From Marinobacter sp. LV10R510-11A (GTDB lineage Bacteria > Pseudomonadota > Gammaproteobacteria > Pseudomonadales > Oleiphilaceae): 64,000 bases of DNA. The stretch is taken from positions 124,001 to 188,000 of the forward strand of contig NZ_LT907980.1 of assembly GCF_900215155.1 (NCBI RefSeq). The letters run 5' to 3'. This document shows, one piece after another, positions 8,122 through 16,407 of the stretch. Position numbers and translations under genes: made by a program. Under the pieces are notes generated by a model. The model did not search any database and was not told the DNA's origin. It saw only the letters and a program-made list of their open reading frames with translations. Position 1 is the stretch's first letter, and the number at the start of each line of letters is the position of its first letter.

Positions 8122-8241
8122 GGGACAGATTTGAAATCTGTCCCAAGGAGGAAACTAAAGTAAAGCGGGGACAGATTTATAAATCTGTCCCCAGGGAGTA
8201 AAGCCAGCACCAAAGTGGGGACAGACTTTAAGTCTGTCCCC
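8122..8241. repeat. array of three GGGACAG/CTGTCCC palindromes
   Basis: Palindromes at 8122-8144, 8167-8192 and 8217-8241, with spacers of 22-24 bases. The centres differ (TTGAA, TTATAA, CTTTAAG) while the outer arms are constant. The same three-unit array is repeated at 12099-12218. Confidence 0.85.
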
Positions 8242-8263
8242 GGCCGGCTCTTGAAACCGGCAA

Positions 8264-8754
8264 CAAGGAATTGTTCAGCCACCCGGAGTTTGTTCAGCAG
8301 TTGATCGAAGGGTTTGCCCCGTTCGATGCGCCAGACACCGTTGAGTGGGGTCTTTGGCGTCGAGAATGCCGGCCACAGCTGGGAAGCTTTGCAGCAGGCT
8401 GTGGATCGGGTTGTGGCGATCATACAGTCGGACCCGAACAACGATCGTACCGACAGAATCATTACTCGCTGGCTCAAACGCCATTTGCAGCGACTTGGGG
8501 CTGAAGTACACCTGGATCAGCTCAACAGTTTGGTGGAGGACAGAGATATGTTGGCAGAGAACTTAGAGAATTTGGTTAAGAAAGAGCGATTTGAAGGTAT
8601 GCTGGCAGGCCGTCAAGAAGGTGAACACATGAAGGCTGAACAAATCGCCCGTAACCTGATTGCGATGGGTCTGCTGACCGATGCCCAAATTGCGACAGCT
8701 TCTGGCTTGTCCGATAATGAGGTCAAGGTACTTCGTGAAGAGCAGAAACACTGA
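8264..8754 (+). pseudogene. rpn: Rpn copy 3, nuclease half deleted
   Basis: Starts at ACAAGGAATTGTTCAGCC, that is from codon 10 of the intact gene, directly joined to a metallo-beta-lactamase leader. It keeps about 20 codons, then jumps to the region RQTPLSGVFGVENAGHSWEA with a frame change, removing the whole nuclease core. From 8326 (ATG) the frame is open to the end (142 residues) and keeps the internal start at 8548. Its tail type (NLIAMGLLTDAQIATASG) equals copy 4. It has one GRQE repeat only. Confidence 0.85.
8548..8754 (+). CDS. predicted short Rpn product (copy 3)
   Basis: ATG 8548 with GGAGGA at 8535-8540 encodes 68 residues, ending SDNEVKVLREEQKH. Because the nuclease half is gone, this short product is the only conserved thing this copy can still make. 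Confidence 0.5.
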   Translation: MLAENLENLVKKERFEGMLAGRQEGEHMKAEQIARNLIAMGLLTDAQIATASGLSDNEVKVLREEQKH

Positions 8755-8899
8755 TAACTCTGCCTGAAATTGATTATTCATGGACTTATGGACTTATGGA
8801 CTTATTCATAGACAGGCACTCGTTCTTGCTCGTTCTTGTTCCGCAATTTGGGGCAGAGACGAGCCCCGATCATTGTCGCCGGTAACGAGGAATGGGTCG

Positions 8900-9193
8900 T
8901 CAGGGTAGGGTGCTAAGCCGCTCGTCGGCGTTCTTTGCGGTAGTCGCCCGAATAGGGTTAAGGTCTACGTAGGCCATGCACGTCAGTACGGCCTCTTCGG
9001 TGTCTAGCGGGTAGGATTTGAATCGGCTTTCCCAGAAGTGACCCGTGCACTGACCTTCTCGGTTGGCCTGGCGCGCGATGGGTTCGTTCAGGCATTTCAT
9101 AAACCAGCTTAAATCCCCAAGCCTAGCCCTGTAGGTTTCAGCATAACGCGCCACCACTCGCAACTCGGCATCGCACAGGTCTTGCCCATCCAT
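8900..9193 (-). pseudogene. REP-associated (RAYT/Y1) transposase, C-terminal fragment
   Basis: The 97-residue frame reads DLSWFMKCLNEPIARQANRE, then GHFWESRFKS and CMAYVDLNPIRA, the characteristic C-terminal half of IS200-like RAYT proteins. The N-terminal half with the HUH metal motif is missing. Intact members are about 200-320 residues. RAYTs are thought to move short palindromic repeats. The many GGGACAG palindromes nearby fit as its past substrates, but no intact copy is in the window. Confidence 0.7.
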
Positions 9194-9395
9194 ATACTAC
9201 TGTTAGTTCATGGACAGGCACTCCTCCTTTCCGTTTCCACTCTTTTCCCTTCCCCCCGACTGCGCATAATTCGGCGTTATGGCAAAGCGGGTCTGATGAC
9301 AACCATATTCCAGGTCTGCAAGGTCTGTAGTGGTGCATCAGGGGAGGGGTGTTGGGTTCCTGTGGTAAACTTCAGGCATCGAGATAGGAGGACGC

Positions 9396-10394
9396 ATGGC
9401 AACGAATCACCACGACACCGGTTACAAGGAATTGTTCAGCCACCCGGAGTTTGTTCAGCAGTTGATCGAAGGATTCGCCCCGTTCGAGATCGCGGATCTG
9501 ATGGACTTCAGTACACTCAAGAATCACAGCGGCAATTACATTACGCCGCTGTTTGAGGAAAAGTTCGAAGACGTGGTGTGGTCTGTTGAGATCACTTGGG
9601 AAGGCGTGCCTCAGCAGGTGTATTTGTATATTCTGCTGGAGTTCCAGTCCCGTGTAGATCGAACCATGCCGATCAGAATGATGCACTACGTGGCTTGTTT
9701 TTATGACCACTTACTGAAAACCAGAGTAACAACACCCGGTGGTGGGTTGCCTCCCGTATTCCCCATCGTGCTGTACAATGGATCGCAACGCTGGAGTGCT
9801 GAACAGGATGTGTATGAGATGGTGCAGCCGGAACCTCCTGGCTTCCTGCGAGTCTATCAACCACATCTGCGATATTACTTAGTGGATGAAGGGCGTTATA
9901 CTGACGAAGAGCTGGGCTTGCGCCAAACACCGTTGAGCGGCGTGTTCGGTGTCGAGAATGCGGGCCACAGTTGGGAAGCTTTGCAGCAAGCAGTCGATCG
10001 TGTGGTGGCGATCATACAGTCGGACCCGAACAAGGATCGTACCGACAGAATCATTACCCGCTGGCTCAAACGCCATTTGCAGCGACTTGGGGCTGAAGTA
10101 CACCTGGATCAGCTCAACAGTTTGGTGGAGGACAGAGATATGTTGGCAGAGAACTTAGAGAATCTGGTTAAAAAAGAACGGCTTGAGGGCATGCTGGCAG
10201 GGCGCCAGGAAGGCCGTCTAGAAGGCCGTCAAGAAGGCCGTCAAGAAGGGCGCCAAGAAGGTGAACACGTGAAGGCTGAACAAATCGCCCGTAACCTGAT
10301 TGCGATGGGTCTGCTGACCGATGCCCAAATTGCGACAGCTTCTGGCTTGTCCGATAATGAGGTCAAGGTACTTCGTGAAGAGCAGAAACACTGA
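9396..10394 (+). CDS. rpn: Rpn family nuclease, copy 4 (full length)
   Basis: The 332-residue intact copy. The first 250 residues match copy 2 closely. The repeat tract is the longest: RQEGRLEG followed by several RQEG units. The tail (AEQIARNLIAMGLLTDAQIA) is shared with copy 3. AGGAGGA precedes the start and an extended -10-like TGGTAAACT lies near 9365. The 200 bases before it reappear before copy 8 at 18760-18900, so promoter and gene were duplicated together. Confidence 0.9.
   Translation: MATNHHDTGYKELFSHPEFVQQLIEGFAPFEIADLMDFSTLKNHSGNYITPLFEEKFEDVVWSVEITWEGVPQQVYLYILLEFQSRVDRTMPIRMMHYVACFYDHLLKTRVTTPGGGLPPVFPIVLYNGSQRWSAEQDVYEMVQPEPPGFLRVYQPHLRYYLVDEGRYTDEELGLRQTPLSGVFGVENAGHSWEALQQAVDRVVAIIQSDPNKDRTDRIITRWLKRHLQRLGAEVHLDQLNSLVEDRDMLAENLENLVKKERLEGMLAGRQEGRLEGRQEGRQEGRQEGEHVKAEQIARNLIAMGLLTDAQIATASGLSDNEVKVLREEQKH
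10140..10394 (+). CDS. predicted intragenic short Rpn product (copy 4)
   Basis: ATG 10140 with GGAGGA at 10127-10132 gives 84 residues, the longest of the short products because of the expanded GRQE tract. Confidence 0.55.
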   Translation: MLAENLENLVKKERLEGMLAGRQEGRLEGRQEGRQEGRQEGEHVKAEQIARNLIAMGLLTDAQIATASGLSDNEVKVLREEQKH

Positions 10395-10634
10395 TAACTC
10401 TGCCTGAAATTGATTATTCATGGACTTATGGACTTATTCATTATTGATATAGCTATGGACAGGCACTCTCTTAGGCACTCTCTTTGGCTTCGAGCCCCTG
10501 ACCCAGACTGATCTGGATCGCCTTCAGGCGTTGTCCGCAGACTCTGGGCGACACTCCGGACGCCATCGCGCTGCTTCCGCAGGCACTCCTTCCTCATGCA
10601 TTCCTGTTCCCTCTAAAGAAAAACCTTAGCGTGG
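10395..10634. other. spacer with no recognised gene
   Basis: Contains tandem copies of TGGACTTAT and the recurring ATGGACAGGCACTC motif at 10454. A short frame (GFEPLTQTDLDRLQALSAD) is not recognised. No gene is called. Confidence 0.4.
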
Positions 10635-10640
10635 TATAAT
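10632..10640 (+). promoter_or_regulatory. extended -10 promoter of rpn copy 5
   Basis: TGGTATAAT is an extended -10 (TGN-TATAAT) 26 bases before the copy 5 ATG, with no clear -35. Equivalent positions before copies 1 and 2 read TGGTATGGT. Confidence 0.45.
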
Positions 10641-10665
10641 GGAATTTGTTGAATCAGGAGGATGC

Positions 10666-11422
10666 ATGGCAACGAACCACCACGATACCGGTTACAAGGA
10701 ATTGTTCAGTCACCCGGAATTCGTTCAGCAGCTGGTGGAAGGCTTCGCGCCAAACGAGATTGCGAGCCTGATGGATTTCAGCACGTTGAAGAACCATAGC
10801 GGCAATTACATCACACCGTTGTTTGAGGAAAAGTTCGAAGACGTGGTGTGGTCAGTGGAAGTGAACTGGGAAGGCATCACCCAACGGGTGTTCTTATACA
10901 TCCTGCTGGAGTTTCAGTCCAAAGTAGACAGCACCATGCCACTGCGGCTGATGCACTACGTGGCCTGCTTTTACGATCACTTACTGAAAACCCGTGAAAC
11001 AACGGCGCGACAGGGTTTGCCGCCTATCTTTCCAATGGTTCTGTACAACGGCTCAAAACGCTGGTCATAGCTGGGAAGCCTTGCAGCAGGCGGTGGATCG
11101 AGTCGTTAAGATCATCGAAGCCGATCCAAGCAAGGAGCGAGTGGACAAAATCATTACCCGCTGGATTAAACGCCACTTGAGTCGTCTAGGCGCGGAAGTG
11201 GGCTTGGAGCGGTTGAATAGTTTGGTGGAGGACAGAGATATGTTGGCCGAGAATTTAGAGAATCTGGTGAAGAAGGAGCGGCTGGAAGGACGTCAGGAAG
11301 GACGTCAGGAAACCGCACGTAACCTGATCAACCGTACTGAAATGAATGACCAGATGATCGCAGAGATTGCTGGTTTGACGATTGATGAGGTCAGCCAGTT
11401 GCGCTCAGCGATCAAGCACTGA
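10666..11422 (+). pseudogene. rpn: Rpn copy 5, frameshifting internal deletion
   Basis: The N-terminal 134 codons match copy 1 up to LPPIFPMVLYNGSK. The sequence then jumps at 11060 to NAGHSWEALQQAVDRV in another frame and meets TAG 11068. The lost segment (about 172 bases in copy 1) lies between AACGTTGGTCA and AACGCTGGTCA, so the deletion ran between near-identical 11-base repeats. The 3' part stays open, keeps the copy 1-type tail and two GRQE repeats, and keeps the internal start at 11240. Confidence 0.9.
11240..11422 (+). CDS. predicted short Rpn product (copy 5)
   Basis: ATG 11240 with GGAGGA at 11227-11232 encodes 60 residues. It differs from the copy 1 short product only by one fewer GRQE unit, so it could act on the copy 1 nuclease. 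Confidence 0.5.
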   Translation: MLAENLENLVKKERLEGRQEGRQETARNLINRTEMNDQMIAEIAGLTIDEVSQLRSAIKH

Positions 11423-11552
11423 CCGAAACTCAATGTGAGTTACGAACATGACAAGGGCAGCTAACGGGTTGCCCTTGCTGTATCTATAATCCAATTGCAC
11501 GACAGAGCTTGCTTAAGTCATGGGGTAAGTCATGGACAGGCACTCCTTCTTT

Positions 11553-12085
11553 TTTACGCCGCTGTTCGAGGAGAAGTTCGAAGACGTCGTGTGGTCTGTT
11601 TCTACGACCACCTGCTGAAGAACAAGGTGACAACACCAAAAGGTGGGTTGCCGCCAGTATTCCCTATCGTGCTTTACAATGGTTCGCAGCGCTGGACCGC
11701 AGAGCAGGCTGTGGATCGGGTTGTGGCGATCATACAGTCGGACCCGAACAAAGATCGTACCGACAGAATCATTACTCGTTGGCTCAAACGCCATTTGCAG
11801 CGACTCGGGGCTGAAGTACACCTGGATCAGCTCAACAGTTTGGTGGAGGACAGAGATATGTTGGCAGAAAATTTGGAGAACTTGGTTAAGAAAGAACGGC
11901 TTGAGGGGCGTCAGGAGGGGCGTCAGGAGGGCCGTCAGGAGAGCGATTGGCGCGCATTAGAAGAAAAGCGTAAAACCGTTCGTCATCTTCTTTCATTTGG
12001 CGTGCTCAGTAACGATCAGATTGCAGTAGCGACGGGGTTATCGGTTGACGAGATCGTCAAGCTGCGAATTGAAGACAAGCATTAA
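11553..12085 (+). pseudogene. rpn: Rpn copy 6, 5'-truncated with two deletions
   Basis: Begins abruptly after CATGGACAGGCACTCCTTCT at ...TTACGCCGCTGTTCGAGG (residue 55 of the intact gene). It carries the same two internal deletions as copy 8 (GTGTGGTCTGT joined to TTCTACGACC, and GCAGAGCAGG joined to CTGTGGATCGG). The tail equals copy 2. Nuclease motifs are lost; the internal start at 11858 remains. Confidence 0.85.
11858..12085 (+). CDS. predicted short Rpn product (copy 6)
   Basis: ATG 11858 with GGAGGA at 11845-11850 encodes 75 residues of the same tail type as copy 2, with which it could cross-react. Confidence 0.5.
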   Translation: MLAENLENLVKKERLEGRQEGRQEGRQESDWRALEEKRKTVRHLLSFGVLSNDQIAVATGLSVDEIVKLRIEDKH

Positions 12086-12098
12086 TAGAAGAAAAGCA

Positions 12099-12218
12099 GG
12101 GACAGATTTGAAATCTGTCCCAAGGAGGAAACTAAAGTAAAGCGGGGACAGATTTATAAATCTGTCCCCAGGGAGTAAAGCCAGCACCAAAGTGGGGACA
12201 GACTTTAAGTCTGTCCCC
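12099..12218. repeat. array of three GGGACAG/CTGTCCC palindromes (second copy)
   Basis: Palindromes at 12099-12121, 12144-12169 and 12194-12218. The array and its flanks duplicate 8100-8260, so copy 2 tail/array/copy 3 and copy 6/array/copy 7 are parallel segments. Confidence 0.85.
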
Positions 12219-12240
12219 GGCCGGCTCTTGAAACCGGCAA

Positions 12241-12656
12241 CAAGGAATTGTTCAGCCACCCGGAGTTTGTTCAGCAGTTGATCGAAGGGTTTGCCCCGTT
12301 CGATGCGCCAGACACCGTTGAGTGGGGTCTTTGGCGTCGAGAATGCCGGCCACAGCTGGGAGGCTTTGCAGCAGGCGGTGGATCAGCTCAACAGTTTGGT
12401 GGAGGACAGAGATATGTTGGCAGAGAACTTAGAGAATCTGGTTAAAAAAGAACGGCTTGAGGGCATGCTGGCAGGGCGCCAGGAAGGCCGTCTAGAAGGC
12501 CGTAAAGAAGGTCGCCAAGAAGGTGAGCACATGAAGGCTGAACAAATCGCCCGTAACCTGATCAGCCGTACCGAGATGAACGACCAAGTGATTGCAGAGA
12601 TTGCTGGTTTGACGGTTGATGAAGTCAGTCGGTTAAGGCCAGAGATCAAGCACTGA
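12241..12656 (+). pseudogene. rpn: Rpn copy 7, nuclease half deleted
   Basis: Has the same 5' junction as copy 3, plus a further deletion joining GCGGTGGATC to AGCTCAACAG. The open frame from ATG 12303 (117 residues) runs RQTPLSGVFGVENAGHSWEA then directly VDQLNSLVEDRDML. It keeps an expanded repeat tract but has a copy 1/5-like tail (NLISRTEMNDQVIAEIAG), so it is a mosaic of two tail types. Confidence 0.85.
12414..12656 (+). CDS. predicted short Rpn product (copy 7)
   Basis: ATG 12414 with GGAGGA at 12401-12406 encodes 80 residues that combine the copy 4-like repeat tract with a copy 1-like tail. Confidence 0.5.
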   Translation: MLAENLENLVKKERLEGMLAGRQEGRLEGRKEGRQEGEHMKAEQIARNLISRTEMNDQVIAEIAGLTVDEVSRLRPEIKH

Positions 12657-12809
12657 CCGAAATTCAATGTGAATTACAAACATGACAAGGGCAGCCCATT
12701 GGCTGCCTTTGCTGTATCTATGTAGAGGTAACCACGACGCATCAACGCATCATGACGCATGCTCGTTCTTTCTGATTTTCATGGACAGGCACTCCTTCCT
12801 GCGGAGGCG

Positions 12810-13088
12810 CTAGACAGTCAGGATGCCATTGCGATATTTCTTGCTGATGCACTGGAAACCGGTGATTCTGGCTATATAGCTAAGGCGATGGGGGTAGTGG
12901 CTCGCGCCAAGGGTATGGCAGAACTGGCACGTGAAACCGGTCTTTCCCGTGAACAGCTTTACCGCTCATTCAGTGGGCAGGGCAACCCTACGCTGAAAAC
13001 CATGCTTGCGGTAACGCGAGCGTTGGGCGTGGACTTGACGACTCGCCCACACCAAGAACCTGTAGTGGTGCAAAATCCCCAGGCGTGA
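12810..13088 (+). pseudogene. HI1420-like addiction-module antidote, start lost
   Basis: Reads ALDSQDAIAIFLADALETGD, then KGMAELARETGLSREQLYRS and GNPTLKTMLAVTRALGVDL, a near-complete small helix-turn-helix antitoxin of the kind paired with RelE-like toxins. The first residues are replaced by sequence following the recurring CATGGACAGGCACTC motif (12780). A chimeric frame from 12759 is open, but no native start remains. The partner toxin, normally just upstream, is absent. Confidence 0.65.
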
Positions 13089-13104
13089 GACCGGTTCAGC
13101 AAAA

Positions 13105-13170
13105 AAGGGTCGTCCGGGTACGCCGCTAGGCCACTCTTCGGCGTTCTTTGCGATAGTCGCCTCAAAAGCC
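13105..13170 (-). pseudogene. RAYT transposase C-terminal scrap
   Basis: GGCGTTCTTTGCGATAGTCG (13140-13159) and surroundings match the 3' end of the RAYT fragment at 8900 (ATIAKNAEE against ATTAKNADE). Only about 20 codons survive. Confidence 0.5.
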
Positions 13171-13228
13171 GTGGCCCGCTCGCACAAACGTAACAAACGT
13201 ATGGCGTCTAATCACGGTTGCAAAAGCC

Positions 13229-13251
13229 GGGACAGACTTTAAGTCTGTCCC
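13229..13251. repeat. GGGACAG/CTGTCCC palindrome
   Basis: Stands 41 bases upstream of metallo-beta-lactamase fragment D, the same arrangement as before fragments A, E and F. Confidence 0.85.
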
Positions 13252-13291
13252 TGGCTGGCCGGCTTCTGGAGTCGGCAACAAGGACGTTGTT

Positions 13292-13355
13292 ATGATCAAC
13301 ATTTCCCACCACGGCGCTGTTTCGGGCGTCACTGGCTCCTGCCACGAATTGCTGG
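13292..13355 (+). pseudogene. metallo-beta-lactamase 5' fragment D
   Basis: About 20 codons (MINISHHGAVSGVTGSCHEL) with the full leader, cut after CACGAATTG and joined to the region just before the AbiEi-like gene. Confidence 0.7.
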
Positions 13356-13400
13356 TTGGCCAGTCCGACAAGCAAGCTGTATCCAGTCTGTTGTCTTGCC

Positions 13401-14153
13401 ATGGAAAAATTAATCACAGATCTGTGCGAGTACGTCTCTGAGGTAGCCGGTCTCTCCATATTGGTGTCGGGGCCTTTGAGCGTTTCATTGCCCAACTACC
13501 TGGCCGGCAGTTACGACCTGTATGAGATTTCCATGGGTAAAGAGAGATTTCTGGGAGTGGCACTCAAATCTCCGGAAAGTTTTAAGCCGGTAGCGTTTGA
13601 AAAACATATGAGTAAGCTGATGGACGCTGTCGATGTAGCGGAATTCTGGCTCCTCATCGCCGCTGATCTTCCCAGTTACACCCGTCGACGTCTTGTAGCG
13701 CGCCAATCTGCTTTCGTGTTGCCATGGCGGCAGTTGCATTGGCCAGAGCTGGGCATGGCTGTTCAGGCCAGGAAGAAGCGGGAGCCGGGAGAGATATCTG
13801 ATCGCTTCAAGCCAGCCACTCAGGCCGTTGTTCTTCATGGTTTAATTGAATCTGATGACGAGCCAGCAAGTGTTCAGGCACTGTCCAAGCGCTTGGGATA
13901 CACCCCGATGACAATCTCCAGGGCTTTCGATGAATTGGAATCTGCAGGGCTCGGTTGCATTATCACGCGAGGTCGCGAGAGGTTGCTGAGCTTTCCCGAG
14001 GGCTCGGAGGCACTTTGGGAGCGAGCCCGCAAATATCTGCGAACCCCTGTAAGACAGGTTCGTAGGGTTCGTTTGGCCGAGATTAACGCTAGCAACCTCC
14101 CGCTGGCCGGCGAATCTGCATTGTCTCGAAGAACCATGTTGACGGCCCCCTAA
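13401..14153 (+). CDS. AbiEi-like type IV antitoxin family protein, C-terminally truncated
   Basis: A 250-residue protein resembling COG5340/AbiEi-type antitoxin-regulators found upstream of AbiEii nucleotidyltransferases. It has an N-terminal domain (MEKLITDLCEYVSEVAGL) and a winged-helix segment (QALSKRLGYTPMTISRAFDE). It ends at LAGESALSRRTMLTAP, where relatives continue for about another 80 residues, so the C-terminus looks cut. ATG 13401 is chosen because upstream codons belong to the fused metallo-beta-lactamase leader. No clear ribosome site is seen. A nucleotidyltransferase fragment follows. Confidence 0.6.
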   Translation: MEKLITDLCEYVSEVAGLSILVSGPLSVSLPNYLAGSYDLYEISMGKERFLGVALKSPESFKPVAFEKHMSKLMDAVDVAEFWLLIAADLPSYTRRRLVARQSAFVLPWRQLHWPELGMAVQARKKREPGEISDRFKPATQAVVLHGLIESDDEPASVQALSKRLGYTPMTISRAFDELESAGLGCIITRGRERLLSFPEGSEALWERARKYLRTPVRQVRRVRLAEINASNLPLAGESALSRRTMLTAP

Positions 14154-14156
14154 GTT

Positions 14157-14500
14157 TCGAGAGCACTTCGCAAATTACCAGGACCAATACCTGCTTATAG
14201 GCGGTGCTGCGGCATGGCTATTACTGGATGAGGCCGGGCTGGATGCGCGAGCCACCAAAGATCTGGATATCGTTCTGGCGATTGAAGTGCTTGATCCCCG
14301 TTTCGCAGCCGCCTTTTGGGATTTCGTTGTGGCTGGTGATTACGAAATCTGCCAGAAAGGTAATGGTGAGCGAACATTCCCGCTGGGCCGAAGCGCAAAT
14401 TCAATCTGCCGGTGTTCCAGAACTGGAGGTCTGGCTGGAAGCTATATTGACCTCGGATACGTTGGAGTCATTACTGAATCGGCATTAACGAAAGAGCTTA
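14157..14500 (+). pseudogene. AbiEii-like nucleotidyltransferase, truncated and fused
   Basis: The frame reads FREHFANYQDQYLLIGGAAA, then ATKDLDIVLAIE: the GG and DxD nucleotidyltransferase motifs of AbiEii-type toxins. After about 70 codons (around 14370) the sequence changes to an unrelated C-terminus resembling a DUF4351/Rpn-like end (AQIQSAGVPELEVWLEAILT in another frame). The start codon is not evident. The toxin is therefore cut while the upstream antitoxin is largely kept. Confidence 0.6.
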
Positions 14501-14746
14501 GCCCCTCTTTTGCGTTGCGCCTGGACGTGGCTTTGTGGGAGCCAAACAAGGGTCAGCTGCTGATCTACGCTGCGCTGGCGTTTATTTTTGTTGGTGGCAG
14601 CCGTATGAGCATGCGCATGCTGGTGCAGTACTCTTCCGGGCGTGATAAAGAGCGTGTGGGGATTTGGTGTGGAATTTGAAATCTGTCCCAGAGACACACG
14701 GCTATAACGTGTTGCGCTGTTCAAATAATGAACAGCCGGAGGCTGC

Positions 14747-14872
14747 ACGGTAAACGACGAACGCTTTACGGGGGCGCCCGAGGTAGAGCTGGATTTCAGC
14801 AACACAGAGATTAAAGCCTTCTCAGGAAGAGATGCGCTTGAACTTCAAAGAACAATGAGAGATGAGTGGTAG
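14747..14872 (+). pseudogene. second VapB-like antitoxin fragment
   Basis: TVNDERFTGAPEVELDFSNT through LQRTMRDEW repeats the C-terminal half of the fragment at 6185 with several substitutions. No PIN sequence follows. Instead there are about 30 codons resembling a nucleotidyltransferase (SDVNLAVLFRGEPEDF, 14899-14950). Confidence 0.55.
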
Positions 14873-14958
14873 TTACCCAAAGGGCGTTACAGGCCCGACA
14901 GCGATGTTAATTTGGCAGTTTTGTTCCGTGGTGAGCCTGAAGATTTTCTCGAACTAGA

Positions 14959-14983
14959 ATTGTACGCCCATAAGGCGTACAAT
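14959..14983. promoter_or_regulatory. probable TacA operator
   Basis: ATTGTACGCC / GGCGTACAAT is a perfect ten-base inverted repeat with a five-base loop, 36 bases upstream of the antitoxin start. Binding by the DUF1778 antitoxin is inferred from the family and position. Confidence 0.6.
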
Positions 14984-15018
14984 TTACCATGTATTTTGAA
15001 ATCTAAAAGGAGTATCGC

Positions 15019-15333
15019 ATGCTGGCTTCAACGACTTCAAAAGACAGCCCAGAGGCTGGGAAGCGTAACACCGCTCGCTTTAACTTTCGTACAACTGAAC
15101 ATATCAAAAAAATGGTTGAACGTGCAGCAGCGATGACAGGTCAGGATGTGTCGGCGTTCGCAATCGATGCCGTTTATCAGCGTGCCATTGCCACGATACA
15201 GGCCCATGAGGTGACACATCTAAAACCCGAGGATCATCATGCCTTTTTTGATGCCTTGAAGAGCCCTCCCACCCCAACGGAAAAACTGCGTGCCGCCTTT
15301 ATTCAACATGATCAGAGGGTGGTTGAGCGCTGA
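15019..15333 (+). CDS. tacA: TacA-type DUF1778 antitoxin
   Basis: A 104-residue ribbon-helix-helix antitoxin (NTARFNFRTTEHIKKMVERA and SAFAIDAVYQRAIATIQ) with a C-terminal toxin-neutralising tail (DHHAFFDALKSPPTPTEKLR). AGGAG lies six bases before the start. Its last base is shared with the toxin start, so the two are translationally coupled. It likely represses its own operon at the palindrome at 14959. Confidence 0.9.
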   Translation: MLASTTSKDSPEAGKRNTARFNFRTTEHIKKMVERAAAMTGQDVSAFAIDAVYQRAIATIQAHEVTHLKPEDHHAFFDALKSPPTPTEKLRAAFIQHDQRVVER

Positions 15334-15878
15334 TGCGGAGTGGAATAGTTATTGAGCCGCTCGACGTGAATAAACACGATCGAGCGGCTTTTGGGTCTGG
15401 CGTTGAACAAGTTGATAACTTCCTGAAGAAAACAGCAGGGAAGCTTATGAAAGGAGGAACGGCGAGGATATTTGTAGCCACAAGTCCCAATGATAATCCC
15501 GAAGAAATTCTCGGCTTCTATTCGATCAACGCACATAGCGTGGATTATGGTGACCTTCATAATCGCTACCGGCGATATGCGTTGCCCGACGGGAAAGTAC
15601 CCGCCGCGTTCATAGGCATGATGGGGGTTACGTCTTCCGCTCAAAGCCAGGGATTAGGCGGCTTGCTCCTTGCCGACGCGCTCAAAGGCGCTTACATCGC
15701 TTCATATAGGGTAGGAACGGCGATGGTTCTACTTGATGTTCTCGATTGTGGAAACTCGGCTGATGTAGCTCGAAGACAAACGCTGTATAACAGTTTTGGG
15801 TTTCAATGCTTGCCATCGCATCCGCTAAGAATGTTCCTGCCAGTAGCAACGATAGCCCAAATGTACAAAGAGCCCTAA
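15333..15878 (+). CDS. tacT: TacT-type GNAT acetyltransferase toxin
   Basis: The 181-residue GNAT toxin of the family that acetylates aminoacyl-tRNA. Visible features are the acetyl-CoA loop QSQGLGGLLLADAL, the central GMMGVTSSAQ strand and the conserved YNSFGF tyrosine near the C-terminus. Length is normal and no lesion is seen, so the module looks active. The short 3' flank leads directly to a palindrome and another metallo-beta-lactamase leader. Confidence 0.9.
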   Translation: MRSGIVIEPLDVNKHDRAAFGSGVEQVDNFLKKTAGKLMKGGTARIFVATSPNDNPEEILGFYSINAHSVDYGDLHNRYRRYALPDGKVPAAFIGMMGVTSSAQSQGLGGLLLADALKGAYIASYRVGTAMVLLDVLDCGNSADVARRQTLYNSFGFQCLPSHPLRMFLPVATIAQMYKEP

Positions 15879-15898
15879 GTGGAGTTCCAGGCCAAAGT

Positions 15899-15923
15899 AG
15901 GGACAGATTTCAAGTCTGTCCCT
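15899..15923. repeat. GGGACAG/CTGTCCC palindrome
   Basis: AGGGACAGATT... palindrome 40 bases before metallo-beta-lactamase fragment E. Confidence 0.85.
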
Positions 15924-15962
15924 GGCTGGCCGGCTTCTGGAGTCGGCAACAAGGAGGTTGTT

Positions 15963-16361
15963 ATGATCAATATTTCCCACCACGGCGCCGTCTCTGGCGT
16001 TACTGGCTCCTGCCACGAATTGAGTATTACTCCCCCTTGATCACATTCGTGCGCTGGTGGTTACCCACGTGCACATTGACCACGTTGGCCGCATACCGTA
16101 TTTGCTGGCGGCGGGGTTTAACGGGCCGATTATATGCTCTGAGCCTTCAGCCATTATGTTGCCGGAAATTCTGGAAGACGCGCTGGATATTCGTTTTCAA
16201 CCGGCAGGGCACATTCTGGGTTCGGCTTATGTAGAGTGTGATGTTACTGCGGCGGGGCAAGCGGGCGAACGCATTGTGTTTAGTGGCGATTTAGGAGCTG
16301 CCCACGCGCCGTTGCTGACGGCACCGGTGTCGCCAGAGCGTGCTGATCGGCTGGTGATTGA
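15963..16361 (+). pseudogene. metallo-beta-lactamase fragment E, with zinc motif, cut by IS
   Basis: The longest surviving N-terminal piece. After MINISHHGAVSGVTGSCHEL there is a deletion and frameshift to DHIRALVVTHVHIDHVGRIP, which contains the HxHxDH zinc-binding motif. It then jumps again to FQPAGHILGSAYVE and IVFSGDLGA, ending LVIE where the IS200/IS605 element enters at 16362. The family is a beta-CASP-type metallo-hydrolase. It is dead because of the internal gaps and the insertion. Confidence 0.75.
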
Positions 16362-16407
16362 ACAGCATTAGCGCTGCATTCCCTTTCCATACGAAGTTTG
16401 GTGAGGG

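Noticed and set aside
8122..12218. Regularly spaced palindromes looked like a short CRISPR array.
   Set aside because: Only three units, with palindromic repeats of variable centre and a spacer of 22-24 bases. The whole array is duplicated, and no cas genes are present.
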